From Pseudomonas neustonica (GTDB lineage: Bacteria; Pseudomonadota; Gammaproteobacteria; Pseudomonadales; Pseudomonadaceae): a stretch of DNA of 64,000 nucleotides. Below are positions 43,824 to 52,844 of the stretch, piece by piece (positions within the stretch are counted from its first letter, which is position 1; each line of letters begins with the position of its first letter). The stretch lies in assembly GCF_003797945.1 (NCBI RefSeq), contig NZ_RKKU01000002.1, forward strand, positions 231,509-295,508, given 5' to 3'. Under the pieces are notes generated by a model, which was not told where the DNA came from, searched no databases, and saw only the letters and a program-made list of their open reading frames with translations. Position numbers and translations under genes: made by a program.

Positions 43824-44738
43824 ATGAAGAAAAAGTGCAACACCCTGTTTGCTCTCTTGGCCACTGGCGCGCTGATGATGTCCTCGGCCGCGATGGCAAC
43901 CAATCCACCGCCAGGGGAGCCGACTGACCCTGGTAACGGCTCTGGCTATCAGCGTGGCCCTGATCCGACTGTGAGCTTTTTGGAGGCCGCACGCGGCCAG
44001 TACAGCGTTGATACCGAGCGGGTCTCCGGTCTGGTAGGCGGCTTTGGTGGCGGTACCATTCATTACCCCGAGGACGTTAGCGGGACCATGGCGGCCATCG
44101 TGGTCATACCAGGTTATGTCTCTGCAGAATCTTCCATTGAATGGTGGGGGCCGAAGCTGGCGTCCTACGGCTTTGTCGTGATGACGATCGACACTAACAC
44201 CGGCTTTGATCAGCCGCCGAGCCGTGCCACACAGATTAATGCCGCGTTGGACTATCTGGTTGATCAGAACAGCGATAACGGCAGTCCGGTTCAGGGCATG
44301 ATCGATACCAATCGTCTGGGTGTGATCGGTTGGTCGATGGGTGGCGGCGGTACTATTCGCGTAGCCAGCCAGGGCCGCATCAAAGCAGCCATTCCGCTCG
44401 CACCATGGGATACCAGCAGCTACTATGCGCGCCGTGCTGAAGCGCCAACCATGATCTTTGCTTGTGAGTCCGACGTCGTTGCGCCGGTCGGACTGCACGC
44501 TTCGCCGTTCTACAATGCACTGCCTTCGAGCATCGATAAGGCGTTCGTCGAGATTAATAACGGTAGCCACTTCTGCGCTAACGGTGGCGGCTTTAATGAC
44601 GACGTGTTGGGGCGCTTGGGCGTATCCTGGATGAAGCTGCATCTGGATGAAGACGGTCGCTACAATCAGTTCCTGTGCGGACCAAACCATGAGTCGGACT
44701 TCAGCATTTCCGAATACCGTGGTAACTGTCCTTACTGA
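43824..44738 (+). CDS. PETase-like polyester hydrolase (type II, PE-H-like)
   Basis: A 304-residue secreted alpha/beta hydrolase of the dienelactone-hydrolase/cutinase superfamily. Signal peptide about 1-25 (ending SSAAMA). Catalytic triad Ser171 (GWSMGGGG), Asp217 (ACESDVVAP) and His249 (NGSHFC); oxyanion Tyr98 in IPGYVS; substrate-site Trp170 and Trp195 (APWD). Four mature cysteines (214, 251, 285, 302) can form both type II disulfides, including the one tying the Asp and His loops. Numbering coincides with PE-H of P. aestusnigri. An ATG at 43821 would add one Met. Own promoter and terminator. Confidence 0.93.
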   Translation: MKKKCNTLFALLATGALMMSSAAMATNPPPGEPTDPGNGSGYQRGPDPTVSFLEAARGQYSVDTERVSGLVGGFGGGTIHYPEDVSGTMAAIVVIPGYVSAESSIEWWGPKLASYGFVVMTIDTNTGFDQPPSRATQINAALDYLVDQNSDNGSPVQGMIDTNRLGVIGWSMGGGGTIRVASQGRIKAAIPLAPWDTSSYYARRAEAPTMIFACESDVVAPVGLHASPFYNALPSSIDKAFVEINNGSHFCANGGGFNDDVLGRLGVSWMKLHLDEDGRYNQFLCGPNHESDFSISEYRGNCPY

Positions 44739-44758
44739 TTGATCGCTGCTGTATAAGG

Positions 44759-44790
44759 GCGCTGCTCTGCAAGGGGCAGCGCCTTTTTTG
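44759..44790 (+). terminator. Terminator of the polyester hydrolase gene
   Basis: GGCGCTGC pairs with GCAGCGCC around a ten-base loop, followed by six T, 20 bp after the stop codon. Confidence 0.93.
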
Positions 44791-44892
44791 TTGACGCTCC
44801 CCTGGCAGTACCCTTTGTCGTTTGTTTCTCTATCAGGAACTAAAGGCAGTTTGGTTTTTCACATTAGCGTTAGGGACGCGACGAGGACGGAC

Positions 44893-45420
44893 ATGATCAT
44901 TCATCCACACAAGCCTGAGCCACCGCAGTCTGACCCGGCGCTGCAAATGCTCACGACGCCCAAGGAGCGCCTGGATTTTTACCGGCGCGAGATATTTAAT
45001 GAGACGGGTAACCTGGCCAACCGCACCAATGCGTATCTAACGGCGCAGTCCTTTCTGGTTATTGCCTACGCTTCCTGCATGGCCAACAGCAACCCCCATT
45101 GGGGTGAGCTGTTTACTCTGGTGGTGCCTACCACGCTCGCGGTTTTCGGTATTCTCAGCTCGTTCAGTGCCTGGCCCGGGATAAAGGCTGCCTGCGACAT
45201 TATTGATCATTGGTATGCCAAGCAGAGTGGTTTGCTGCAGCACGAATCCGCTTTTGGACAGGCTTATGATGAATTTCCGTTATTTTCGGATTGGGAGTCG
45301 ACCTTCAGTGGGCAGCGCAAATCCTTGGCGTTTTCCAAGCGTTCCCCCTGGTTGTTCTGCGGCTTTTGGATTTTTCTGGGCTTTTTTGCCCTGTGGATAC
45401 AAATACCCACATTAGGCTGA
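44893..45420 (+). CDS. Unrecognised membrane protein
   Basis: A 175-residue protein I do not recognise. After a charged N-terminus (PKERLDFYRREIFNETGNLANRTNAYLTAQ) it has helices at about 55-70 and 75-95 (ELFTLVVPTTLAVFGILSSF), a cytoplasmic-looking loop, and a last aromatic helix at about 150-172 (WLFCGFWIFLGFFALWIQI). ATG 44893 chosen because GAGGAC lies just upstream; the frame opens at 44788, inside the preceding terminator region. Single gene between two transcription signals. Confidence 0.7.
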   Translation: MIIHPHKPEPPQSDPALQMLTTPKERLDFYRREIFNETGNLANRTNAYLTAQSFLVIAYASCMANSNPHWGELFTLVVPTTLAVFGILSSFSAWPGIKAACDIIDHWYAKQSGLLQHESAFGQAYDEFPLFSDWESTFSGQRKSLAFSKRSPWLFCGFWIFLGFFALWIQIPTLG

Positions 45421-45574
45421 CAGTAGCTGTTGTTTGCAGGACAGGCACGCCATGTTGCGGTAGTGCGCCGTTGCAGCTCTGGGCTTGTTTGGCTAAGTCC
45501 AGATGGCATGGGTAGTCGTCCTTGATCGCTCAACAGTGCCAAGGTACCAACCTGAGCTTCACGCAAATCTCCGC

Positions 45575-45601
45575 TAAAGTCATATGTGCCCTCGCCGATA
45601 G
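45575..45601 (+). promoter_or_regulatory. FliA (sigma-28) promoter of the chemoreceptor
   Basis: TAAA, 15 bases, then GCCGATAG: one mismatch from the consensus TAAA-N15-GCCGATAA. It lies about 100 bp before the receptor start, the normal setting for a motility-regulon MCP. Confidence 0.85.
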
Positions 45602-45698
45602 TCATATCTGTGTCTATCTTAAAAACAGTGGCTAAAAAACTTGGAGCTGACCCAGGCCCCGAAGGGAAGGAAGCTGCCCGGTGCCCAGTGGAGGGGAA

Positions 45699-47219
45699 AT
45701 GAACTTTCTGCACAACATGAAGATTGGTCCCAAGATTTCTGCTGGCTATGGGTTGATTCTGGCACTTATGTGCATTGTTTCCATAGCCGTTTATTTTAGC
45801 GTCTCTTCTATTATTGATGCCTCCAAGTGGGTGAATCATACCCACCTGGTGATTCGTAATGCTGAAGCGGTCAGTGCAGCAATGCTGGACATGGAAACCG
45901 GTCAGCGTGGATTCATGATTACCGGGCAGGATGAATACCTGGAGCCGTACAACGATGGTAAGGAACGCTTCGCTGCTTTGATTGAGAGTGGTCAAAAACT
46001 CACCAGCGATAATCCGGCTCAGGTGGCGCGCTGGAAAGAGGTGGATAGACTGCAAGCAAGCTGGCTGACCGAGGTCGCAGAGCCTGAGATCAGTGCTCGT
46101 AGAGAGGTAACCCGCGGTGCGGAGGCCGTTCAGCACTTCAAGGATATCTCCTCACGGACTGTGGGTAAGGATATTTTCGATGGCATTAGGGCCACTCTGG
46201 CCGGCCTGCAGTCGAAGTTTGAGAGTGAAAACAATGCGCGTGGTACCGAGCTGATTACCTTGATCACGTTGGATCTGGTCAATATGGAGACCGGGCAGCG
46301 TGGTTTTCTGTTAACCGGTCAGGATGTTTCGCTGGAGCCCTTTGTACAAGGGCAGGCCAGTCTTCAGGGTCATATAGCCGACCTTGAGCGCCTGGCCAGC
46401 ATCTCTGTTGTATCCAATGCCGAGGTTCAGGCGCTCGAGAGCAGTGTGGCCGCTTGGATCCGCGAGGCCGCGCAACCCGAAATCGACGCCCGTAGAGAGA
46501 TGAATCTTTACCCTATGACTATTGAGGGTGTAACGACTCTGATGCGTGAAGGTAAGGGCAAGTTCTATATGGACAAGCTTCGAGGCGTGGTTAAAGAACT
46601 TGTTGAGGCAGAGGAGACCTTGATAGCGGTGCGCGCCGAACAACAGCAAAACGCTTCATTATTTGCGAAAAGCTTCAGTATTTTTGGCACCTTGACTGCG
46701 ATCGCACTAGGCGTAGTCATTGCGCTCTTTGTTATTCGCGGCATTACGCAGCCGGTTAGGGCATCCAATGCGATATTGCGTGACATCTCTGAGGGTAATG
46801 GGGATTTGACCAAGCGCGTGGAGGTGAGGAGTCGAGACGAGATCGGCGAAATGGGTGAGTATTTCAATGCATTCATCGCCAAGCTGCAGACCATCATTAT
46901 CGAAGCGGTGGGTTCTGCAAACCAGCTGGCGACCGCTGCCGCGCAGATGAAGCAGGTTAGTTTGAGCTCCAGTGAGAATATGTCGAAACAGAACAGTGAG
47001 ACCGCTATGGTGGCCGCTGCGATCAACCAGATGACGGCCGCTGTGGAGGAGGTTGCGCGCAATACAGCGTCCGCGACCGACGCGGCGAATGATGCTGACG
47101 TAGAAGCGAGTGAAGGCAACAAACTGGTCAATGAGACGCTGTTGGCACTCAGAGCGCTCGCAGCCGATATGACCAATTCGGCGGAGACGCTGGATAAGCT
47201 TAAATCGCACAGCGTTAAT
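45699..47219 (+). pseudogene. Double-CHASE3 methyl-accepting chemotaxis protein, 5' part (IS-interrupted)
   Basis: The first 507 residues of a receptor: membrane helix about 15-35, two successive CHASE3-like domains each with METGQRGF-xx-TGQD (about 65-190 and 200-320), second membrane helix about 330-350, HAMP (RGITQPVRASNAILRDIS), and the start of the signalling domain. At codon Asn507 an IS3 element enters and a stop follows at once. GTG 45681 is an alternative start. Without the signalling tip this fragment cannot couple to CheA. Confidence 0.93.
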
Positions 47220-47281
47220 TGAATCGCCCCTAGTTTCGTAGACACCTCCAGGCCTTATAATCGAGGCACCCAGGAGGTCCA

Positions 47282-47560
47282 ATGAGCAACTCACGCTACA
47301 CCGAAGAATTTAAAATTGAAGCCGTCAAACAGGTGGCTGACCGAGGCCACTCTGTTGCCGAGGTCGCCGCCCGATTGGGCGTGTCAGGCCACAGTCTTTA
47401 TCAGTGGATCAAGCGCTACTCCAAGCCCACCGCCCAGCGACAGCAGGATGATGATCTTCAGGCTGAGAACCGGCGATTGAAGGCCGAGCTCAAGCGCGTA
47501 TCAGAAGAGCGAGATATATTAAAAAAGGCCACCGCGTACTTCGCCAGAGAGTCCGACTGA
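47282..47560 (+). CDS. IS3-family transposase OrfA
   Basis: A 92-residue DNA-binding protein: helix-turn-helix YTEEFKIEAVKQVADRGHSVAEVAARLGVSGHSLYQWIKRY and a leucine-zipper-like coiled coil (LQAENRRLKAELKRVSEERDILKK). An AGGAGG ribosome site is just upstream. It binds IS ends and, when the ribosome shifts -1 near its 3' end, becomes the N-terminus of the OrfAB transposase. Confidence 0.95.
   Translation: MSNSRYTEEFKIEAVKQVADRGHSVAEVAARLGVSGHSLYQWIKRYSKPTAQRQQDDDLQAENRRLKAELKRVSEERDILKKATAYFARESD
47521..47527 (+). promoter_or_regulatory. A AAA AAG programmed -1 frameshift site
   Basis: The heptamer A-AAA-AAG lies in the orfA frame within the ILKKA codons; a -1 shift enters the orfB frame, which is open from here through the DDE domain. 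Typical of IS3-family elements. Confidence 0.85.
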
Positions 47561-47583
47561 GGTACGCGTTTATTCAGAGCCAA

Positions 47584-48432
47584 GTGGACAAATATCCCGT
47601 GCGCCGCCTGTGCAAAATGATGACTGTGCACCCCAGCGGTTACTATGCATGGTGTCGCAACAAGCTGTCTGATCGCGCTCGGGAAGATCAGCGTCTGTTG
47701 GGCCAGATAAAACACTCTTGGCTGGAAAGCGGCGGCGTGTATGGCTATCGCAAAATTCATCTGGATCTTCGTGAAGCGGGTGAGGCTTGCGGTAAGCACA
47801 GGGTAGCCCGCCTCATGCGCTGCGAGGGATTGCGCTCACAGACGGGTTATCGCCGCCGCCCTGGTCATTACGGTGGGAAGCCTGCGGTAGTTTCACCCAA
47901 TCACTTGGATCGCCAGTTCGATGTAGCGGCGCCCAATGTTGCCTGGGTGACAGACATTACTTACATCCGCACCTACGAAGGCTGGTTGTATTTGTCCGTG
48001 GTTATCGACCTGTTCTCGCGTCAGGTTGTCGGCTGGTCGATGAAGCCGCGCATGACATCTGACTTGGCGCTAGACGCGCTGTTAGCAGCAGTGTGGCGTC
48101 GCAAGCCGCAAGGATGTGTGATGGTTCATTCGGACCAAGGCAGTCAGTTTAGTAGCGGGGACTGGCAGAGTTTCCTGAAAGCGAATCACCTGGTGGGCAG
48201 CATGAGCCGCAGGGGAAACTGCCATGACAACGCGGTAGCTGAAAGCTTCTTTCAATTACTCAAACGGGAGCGAATCAAGCGACAAATCTATCCAACACGC
48301 GAGGCTGCAAGACAAGACGTGTTCAATTACATTGAGATGTTTTATAACCCAAGGCGCCGGCACGGCACGAGTGGTGACCTGTCACCGGTCGAGTACGAAA
48401 AGCGTCATTACCAGAGTCTGGCGAGTGTCTAG
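47584..48432 (+). CDS. IS3-family transposase OrfB (DDE integrase)
   Basis: A 282-residue catalytic half with an HTH_21-like part (GYRKIHLDLREAG) and an rve integrase core. The DDE triad is visible as Asp in VTDITYI, Asp in VHSDQGSQF and Glu in NAVAESFFQLLKRE; CHDNAVAESFF is the family hallmark. The frame is open upstream to the slippery site, so it is probably made mainly as OrfAB. Most like the IS3-group/IS51-type elements from memory. Confidence 0.95.
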   Translation: MDKYPVRRLCKMMTVHPSGYYAWCRNKLSDRAREDQRLLGQIKHSWLESGGVYGYRKIHLDLREAGEACGKHRVARLMRCEGLRSQTGYRRRPGHYGGKPAVVSPNHLDRQFDVAAPNVAWVTDITYIRTYEGWLYLSVVIDLFSRQVVGWSMKPRMTSDLALDALLAAVWRRKPQGCVMVHSDQGSQFSSGDWQSFLKANHLVGSMSRRGNCHDNAVAESFFQLLKRERIKRQIYPTREAARQDVFNYIEMFYNPRRRHGTSGDLSPVEYEKRHYQSLASV

Positions 48433-48453
48433 GATACTGGGGGCGATTCAAAT

Positions 48454-48972
48454 ATTGGTACCGTGCTCGACGTAATAAGAAACATCGCCGAGCAGACCAA
48501 CTTGCTCGCGCTTAATGCTGCTATTGAGGCGGCGAGAGCTGGCGAGCAAGGACGAGGGTTCGCCGTTGTTGCCGATGAAGTAAGAACCCTGGCCCAGCGC
48601 ACTCAGGAGTCGACAGCCGAAATCGAAGTGATTATTTCGCAGCTGCAGGAAGGGGCTGGAAACGCCGTGAGCATCATGGATGCGAGCAGGAATAAGTCAG
48701 GCGCGACACTTGCAAAAGCCGAGCAAACAGGAGAGTTCCTGGCGTCGGTGACAAAGTCGGTTAATACCATTCTTGAAATGAGTATGCAGATCTCTGCCTC
48801 TGCGCAGGAGCAGTCTTCGACGACTCACGAGATCAACAGGAATATCACCAACATTCAGATGGTGTCTGAAGAGACTACGGAAGGGGTAGAGCAGACTGCG
48901 CGTGCCAGCCAAGAGGTCGCAACGCTGAGTGCTGACCTGCAGAAGCTCATGAGTAACTTCAAGGTGTCTTAG
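48454..48972 (+). pseudogene. Methyl-accepting chemotaxis protein, 3' part (IS-interrupted)
   Basis: The last 172 residues of the split receptor: hairpin tip [40 protein letters not shown] and the returning methylation helix to NFKVS. Joining 47219 to 48454 keeps the frame exactly and rebuilds a 679-residue MCP (…[20 protein letters not shown]…). No start codon with a ribosome site in the fragment; a GTG at 48463 is only a chance start. Confidence 0.93.
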
Positions 48973-49091
48973 TCGCCACTGGCGGGTACTCTCAGTCGAC
49001 AGGCAACACGTATTTTGGTTGCTTCTGTATGCGTTCTCTTGTGCCTTATTCAGCTAGTGGCCTGGTTCCAGGGGCGTGCTTTCAGTGCCAT

Positions 49092-49121
49092 AAAAACCCC
49101 GCCTATCGGCGGGGTTTTTTA
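49092..49121. terminator. Bidirectional terminator between the receptor and the radical SAM gene
   Basis: AAAACCCCGCC and GGCGGGGTTTTTT flank a 3-base loop, giving A- and T-runs on both sides, between convergent genes. Confidence 0.93.
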
Positions 49122-50474
49122 TCAGTCCTCGAAGAAAAACTTCTCCTCACCAAAGGCTGGCTCAAGATGATTCAACCAGGTTGCCTCAGGGTTGTATTTG
49201 GCAAAGAACGGCCGCTGTACCCAGTCAGGATCACGGCCCTGGATCATGCGCAGGGCAATCACTTTCTCGCCATGGATCTCGGTAACACCCTGGATCTCGA
49301 CCTTGCCCGGATGTGAACTCATGGAAGGGCCGCGAGCGGTGCGGGCAATGCCCGAGACATTCTGCATAGCGTCACGGTAGATCTGCCAGGCTTTGATCAA
49401 TGGCACTTCAAAGTAGTGGCGGGCACCGGTATCACGCTCGACAAACATGTAGTACGGAATGATGCCCAGCTCGACCTGGGTCTGCCATAGCCGCGCCCAG
49501 ACCTCGGCGCTGTCGTTGATGTGCGCCAGCAGCGGACCCTGGGCGCGAATCTGCGCGCCGGTTGCGCGTACGCGGCGAATGGCTTCGCGCGCGATCTCGG
49601 GCTCCAGTTCCTGCCAATGGTTGTAGTGAGCCATTAGCGCCAGGTGCTTGCCGGCGGCCTGGATCTCGCGGAATAACGCCAACAGGTCCTCAGCGTCATC
49701 ATCGGTCACCACCCGTTGTGGCCAGAATGTCAGTGCTTTGGAGCCAATGCGGATGGTACGCACGTGGGCGAACTCGTCGCTCAGCAGCGGTTCGAGATAG
49801 GCGCGCAGGTTACGCGTCTTCATAACCAACGGGTCGCCGCCGGTGACCAGTATGTCAGTTACTTCTGGATGTTCGCGCAGATAGTCCTGCAGCTGCGTCG
49901 ACTCGCGCGCAGCTATCTTCAGGTCCTTGTCACCGACGAATTGCGCCCAGCGAAAGCAGAAGGTGCAATAGCTGTGGCACACCTGACCAGAGCTGGGGAA
50001 GAACAGGACTGTTTCCCGGTACTTGTGTTGCAGGCCCTCAACCACTTCGCCGTCAATCTTGGGGATATTGTGTTCAAGTTGGCCTGCGGGATGGGGATTC
50101 AGCTCGCCACGCACCTCGCTGATGATGTGCTTTAGCGTTGGCTGGTCCGCGCCGCTGGTCAGGGCATCGGCCACGCGGTCGTAGTGCTCAGGCTTGAGCA
50201 TGCCGCGCTGCGGAAAGGTCAGCTGAAAAATAGGATCATTGGGTACATTCTGCCAGTTGATCAGTTCATCGATCACGTACTGGTTAACGCGGAATGGCAG
50301 CACGCTGGCGACTACCTGCATCTCAAAACGCTGGTCTGGGCTGAGCTTTTGTAGCTGGGATATCTGATTCAGCTGCTTGGCGGTGAACACCTTAAAGCGC
50401 TGGTGGCTGAAGTCGTTGGCGTCGAAAGACGCGCTCTCAGGGGTGGCGATAGCCAGGATATTGGAATTGGACAT
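49122..50474 (-). CDS. KamA-family radical SAM aminomutase-like protein
   Basis: A 450-residue protein with the radical SAM cluster CHSYCTFCF (Cys166, Cys170, Cys173), glycine-rich TGGDPLV (211-217) and the PLP lysine position in SSHPGKVEI (Lys391). It resembles lysine 2,3-aminomutase in length and layout, unlike the shorter EpmB. The two aspartates that hold the lysine side chain in the Clostridium enzyme align with Arg347 and Ser384 here, so another substrate is likely. No ablB-type acetyltransferase beside it. Stand-alone gene. Confidence 0.85.
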   Translation of the reverse strand: MSNSNILAIATPESASFDANDFSHQRFKVFTAKQLNQISQLQKLSPDQRFEMQVVASVLPFRVNQYVIDELINWQNVPNDPIFQLTFPQRGMLKPEHYDRVADALTSGADQPTLKHIISEVRGELNPHPAGQLEHNIPKIDGEVVEGLQHKYRETVLFFPSSGQVCHSYCTFCFRWAQFVGDKDLKIAARESTQLQDYLREHPEVTDILVTGGDPLVMKTRNLRAYLEPLLSDEFAHVRTIRIGSKALTFWPQRVVTDDDAEDLLALFREIQAAGKHLALMAHYNHWQELEPEIAREAIRRVRATGAQIRAQGPLLAHINDSAEVWARLWQTQVELGIIPYYMFVERDTGARHYFEVPLIKAWQIYRDAMQNVSGIARTARGPSMSSHPGKVEIQGVTEIHGEKVIALRMIQGRDPDWVQRPFFAKYNPEATWLNHLEPAFGEEKFFFED

Positions 50475-50750
50475 AGTTTGTATTCAACGTATTTTTAGAG
50501 CGAAGTATTTTGTCACGCCAGTGTTACAAATCGCGCGTGCGCATGAAACTGACTAAATTAAGCGGATAATACCTAGATTTAACGCTTAAAAGCGCCGATA
50601 AACAGGCGGCTGTCTATTGGGCGTAGTGATGGGCTGATTGCTCAGCGGCGCGCAATGATAGCGAAGTAATGCATTGATGTCTAAATAATGCCTTCCGATT
50701 GCCGGGCGGTTATGCTGACTCTTTATTGCTTCAGGCGCGAGAGTGGCGGC

Positions 50751-51176
50751 ATGTTTTCTTATATGACTTTGGGTACCAGTGACTTGCAACGCAGTATCCG
50801 ATTTTACGATCCTGTCATGGGTGCGTTGGGCATTCAGCGCTGCGCCACCCCCGGAGAGGAAGACGACTGGCAGGGCTGGGCTGGCTGGGGGTTTTATGAG
50901 AACCAGGGTGAGAAGGAATTGGCGCTTTGGCTCTGTGAGCCGTTCAATGCTAAGCCGCCGACTGTGGGCAACGGGACTATGGTTGCGTTCAAAGCAAATA
51001 GCTGGGAGCAGGTAAGAGACTTTCACGCGGCCGCACTCGCAAATGGCGGTAGTGATGAAGGCGAGCCGGCATTGCGTCCCCAGTACAATCCGGACTTTTT
51101 CAGTGCTTATGTGCGCGACCCGGACGGGAATAAGCTCGCGGCGGTGTGTCGCGGCTTTACGGCTGAGCCTGATTGA
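50751..51176 (+). CDS. VOC (glyoxalase/bleomycin-resistance fold) protein
   Basis: A 141-residue vicinal-oxygen-chelate protein (MFSYMTLGTSDLQRSIRFYDPVMGALG; AYVRDPDGNKLAAVCRG near the end). Such proteins act on or bind small electrophiles; the substrate is not readable. The likely ATG 50751 has GAGAGTGGCGG upstream; the frame opens at 50688. About 276 bp of unfeatured sequence separate it from the divergent radical SAM gene. Confidence 0.85.
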   Translation: MFSYMTLGTSDLQRSIRFYDPVMGALGIQRCATPGEEDDWQGWAGWGFYENQGEKELALWLCEPFNAKPPTVGNGTMVAFKANSWEQVRDFHAAALANGGSDEGEPALRPQYNPDFFSAYVRDPDGNKLAAVCRGFTAEPD

Positions 51177-51332
51177 TAGGGCTCGTCAAGTCATGGGCGC
51201 AATGCACTGGCGAGGTCCCTGCGTCGGCTAAGTGCGGCGACCACGCGTGGAACCGATCCGGATTTGATCGATCTGACCCCTATATGTCGGGCGCGACTTC
51301 GACAATCGCATACTAGGCAAGAGGAGCTTTGG

Positions 51333-51875
51333 GTGTCGGCAGTTGATGAGGTGCTGGAGTTCTGGTTTACCGAACTCAGACCAATACAGTGGTGGCGTAA
51401 GGATCCCGGGCTGGATCGCTTTATCAAAGAGCGTTTTGGCTCGCTGCATGAGCGAGCGGAACGAGCAGAGTTGGTTAACTGGCGCGGTACGCCGCTCGGC
51501 CGACTGGCGGAAATTATCGTGCTCGATCAGTTCTCGCGCAACATCTGGCGCGATACCCCGCGTGCCTTTGCCAGTGACGGGATGGCATTGGTGCTGGCGC
51601 AGGAGGCCATTGCTGGCGGTTCCGACCAGCAGCTGCCCGTCACCTTGCGTGCCTTTATGTACATGCCCTTTATGCATAGCGAGTCACTGCGAATGCATGA
51701 GCAGGCGGTCAAGCTGTTTAGCGCGCCGGGTATGCAGGACAACCTGCGCTCAGAGCTCAAGCATAAGCGTATTATCGAGCGCTTTGGCCGTTATCCACAC
51801 CGCAACAGTATCCTCGTGCGCCCGACTACGGCCGATGAGGCAGCCTTTCTGCAAACGGAGGGGTCTCGGTTCTGA
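51333..51875 (+). CDS. DUF924 family protein
   Basis: A 180-residue helical protein of the DUF924/TPR-like family, with the hallmarks VLEFWFTELRP-QWWRKD, ILDQFSRNIWR-like IVLDQFSRNIWRDTPRAF and FMYMPFMHSE. Function unknown. GTG 51333 with GAGGAG eight bases upstream is the likely start; the frame opens at 51264. Confidence 0.85.
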   Translation: MSAVDEVLEFWFTELRPIQWWRKDPGLDRFIKERFGSLHERAERAELVNWRGTPLGRLAEIIVLDQFSRNIWRDTPRAFASDGMALVLAQEAIAGGSDQQLPVTLRAFMYMPFMHSESLRMHEQAVKLFSAPGMQDNLRSELKHKRIIERFGRYPHRNSILVRPTTADEAAFLQTEGSRF

Positions 51876-51970
51876 GCCTGTGGGCTGTTGTGTTTAGTGG
51901 GTTGCAAACTGTATCGCATAGCGTCAAAGCGATTGCGTTAGGCTAGCGTTTTTTATTCAAGGAGCTGGTC

Positions 51971-52765
51971 ATGCAGCTGCCGATCTACCAGGTAGACGCT
52001 TTCACCGACACCCTGTTCAAGGGTAACTACGCTGCTGTGGTACCTCTGCAGTATTGGCTTTCGGCGGAGTTGATGCAGTCCATTGCCGAGGAAAATAACC
52101 TGTCCGAGACCGCTTTCATTGTCGCGGGTGATCACGGGCGGCATGCCATTCGCTGGTTTTCGCCGTTGTGCGAAGTCGACTTCTGCGGTCATGCCACCTT
52201 GGCCAGTGCCTTTGTACTGTTCCGCCAGCAGCCTGAACTGGATACTGTCATTTTCAGCGCTCCCGCCGTGGGTGATTTAAAAGTCAGTCGTGAGGCCGAT
52301 GGGCGTATTAGCATGCGCTTCCCGCGGCTTGAGCCAGAGCCTGTAACCGAGGTGCCCGCGGCGCTGTTGGCCGGGCTCTCCCTGCCGCCGGTGCAGGTGT
52401 TGGTCAATCGACAAGCCTGGTTTGCCGTCTATGACGATGAGCGCAGCGTTTTAGAGGTGCAACCTGACCCTGAGCAACTCAAGTTGCTGGGGCCGCGCGA
52501 TGTGGTGGTTACGGCGCCGGGTGATCGGTCTGATTGTGTCTCGCGTTACTTTTGGCCTAGCAATGGCGGACTGGAGGACATGGTCACCGGCTCCATCCAT
52601 GCCGGGTTGGCGCCATACTGGGCCGAGCGCTTGGGTAAAACCGAGTTGCTGGCCATCCAGGCTTCAAGCCGTGGTGGGAGGCTGGACTGTGTTGTGCAGG
52701 AGGACCATGTGCAGGTCAGTGGTTTGGCCGTACTTTACCTGGAAGGGCAGATTTATTTGCCCTGA
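51971..52765 (+). CDS. PhzF-family isomerase-like protein
   Basis: A 264-residue two-lobed PhzF/diaminopimelate-epimerase-fold protein. The catalytic-type Glu46 lies in NNLSETAF, with FTDTLFKGNYAAVV at the start and CGHATLASAFVL after. RYFWPSNGGLEDMVTGSIHAGLAPYW matches the second lobe. Biological substrate unknown outside phenazine pathways; no phz genes nearby. AAGGAG precedes the ATG. Confidence 0.9.
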   Translation: MQLPIYQVDAFTDTLFKGNYAAVVPLQYWLSAELMQSIAEENNLSETAFIVAGDHGRHAIRWFSPLCEVDFCGHATLASAFVLFRQQPELDTVIFSAPAVGDLKVSREADGRISMRFPRLEPEPVTEVPAALLAGLSLPPVQVLVNRQAWFAVYDDERSVLEVQPDPEQLKLLGPRDVVVTAPGDRSDCVSRYFWPSNGGLEDMVTGSIHAGLAPYWAERLGKTELLAIQASSRGGRLDCVVQEDHVQVSGLAVLYLEGQIYLP

Positions 52766-52844
52766 ATGCTCTCTTAAGACAGCGCTTGGAGTAGGGAATA
52801 GCTACTCTAAGCACTGATGATGTTACTCGCAAAGGAGATGTTTG

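Larger units (their letters stand above)
47220..48450 (+). mobile_element. IS3-family insertion sequence, complete, 1231 bp
   Basis: Ends are imperfect inverted repeats: left TGAATCGCCCCTAGTTTCG and right (reverse complement) TGAATCGCCCCCAGTATCC, 19 of 22 bases matching overall. A 3-bp target duplication AAT flanks it (47217-47219 and 48451-48453). It carries orfA and orfB in the same direction as the host receptor gene, with an A6G slippery site between. All parts look intact, so it is probably active or recent. Confidence 0.95.
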
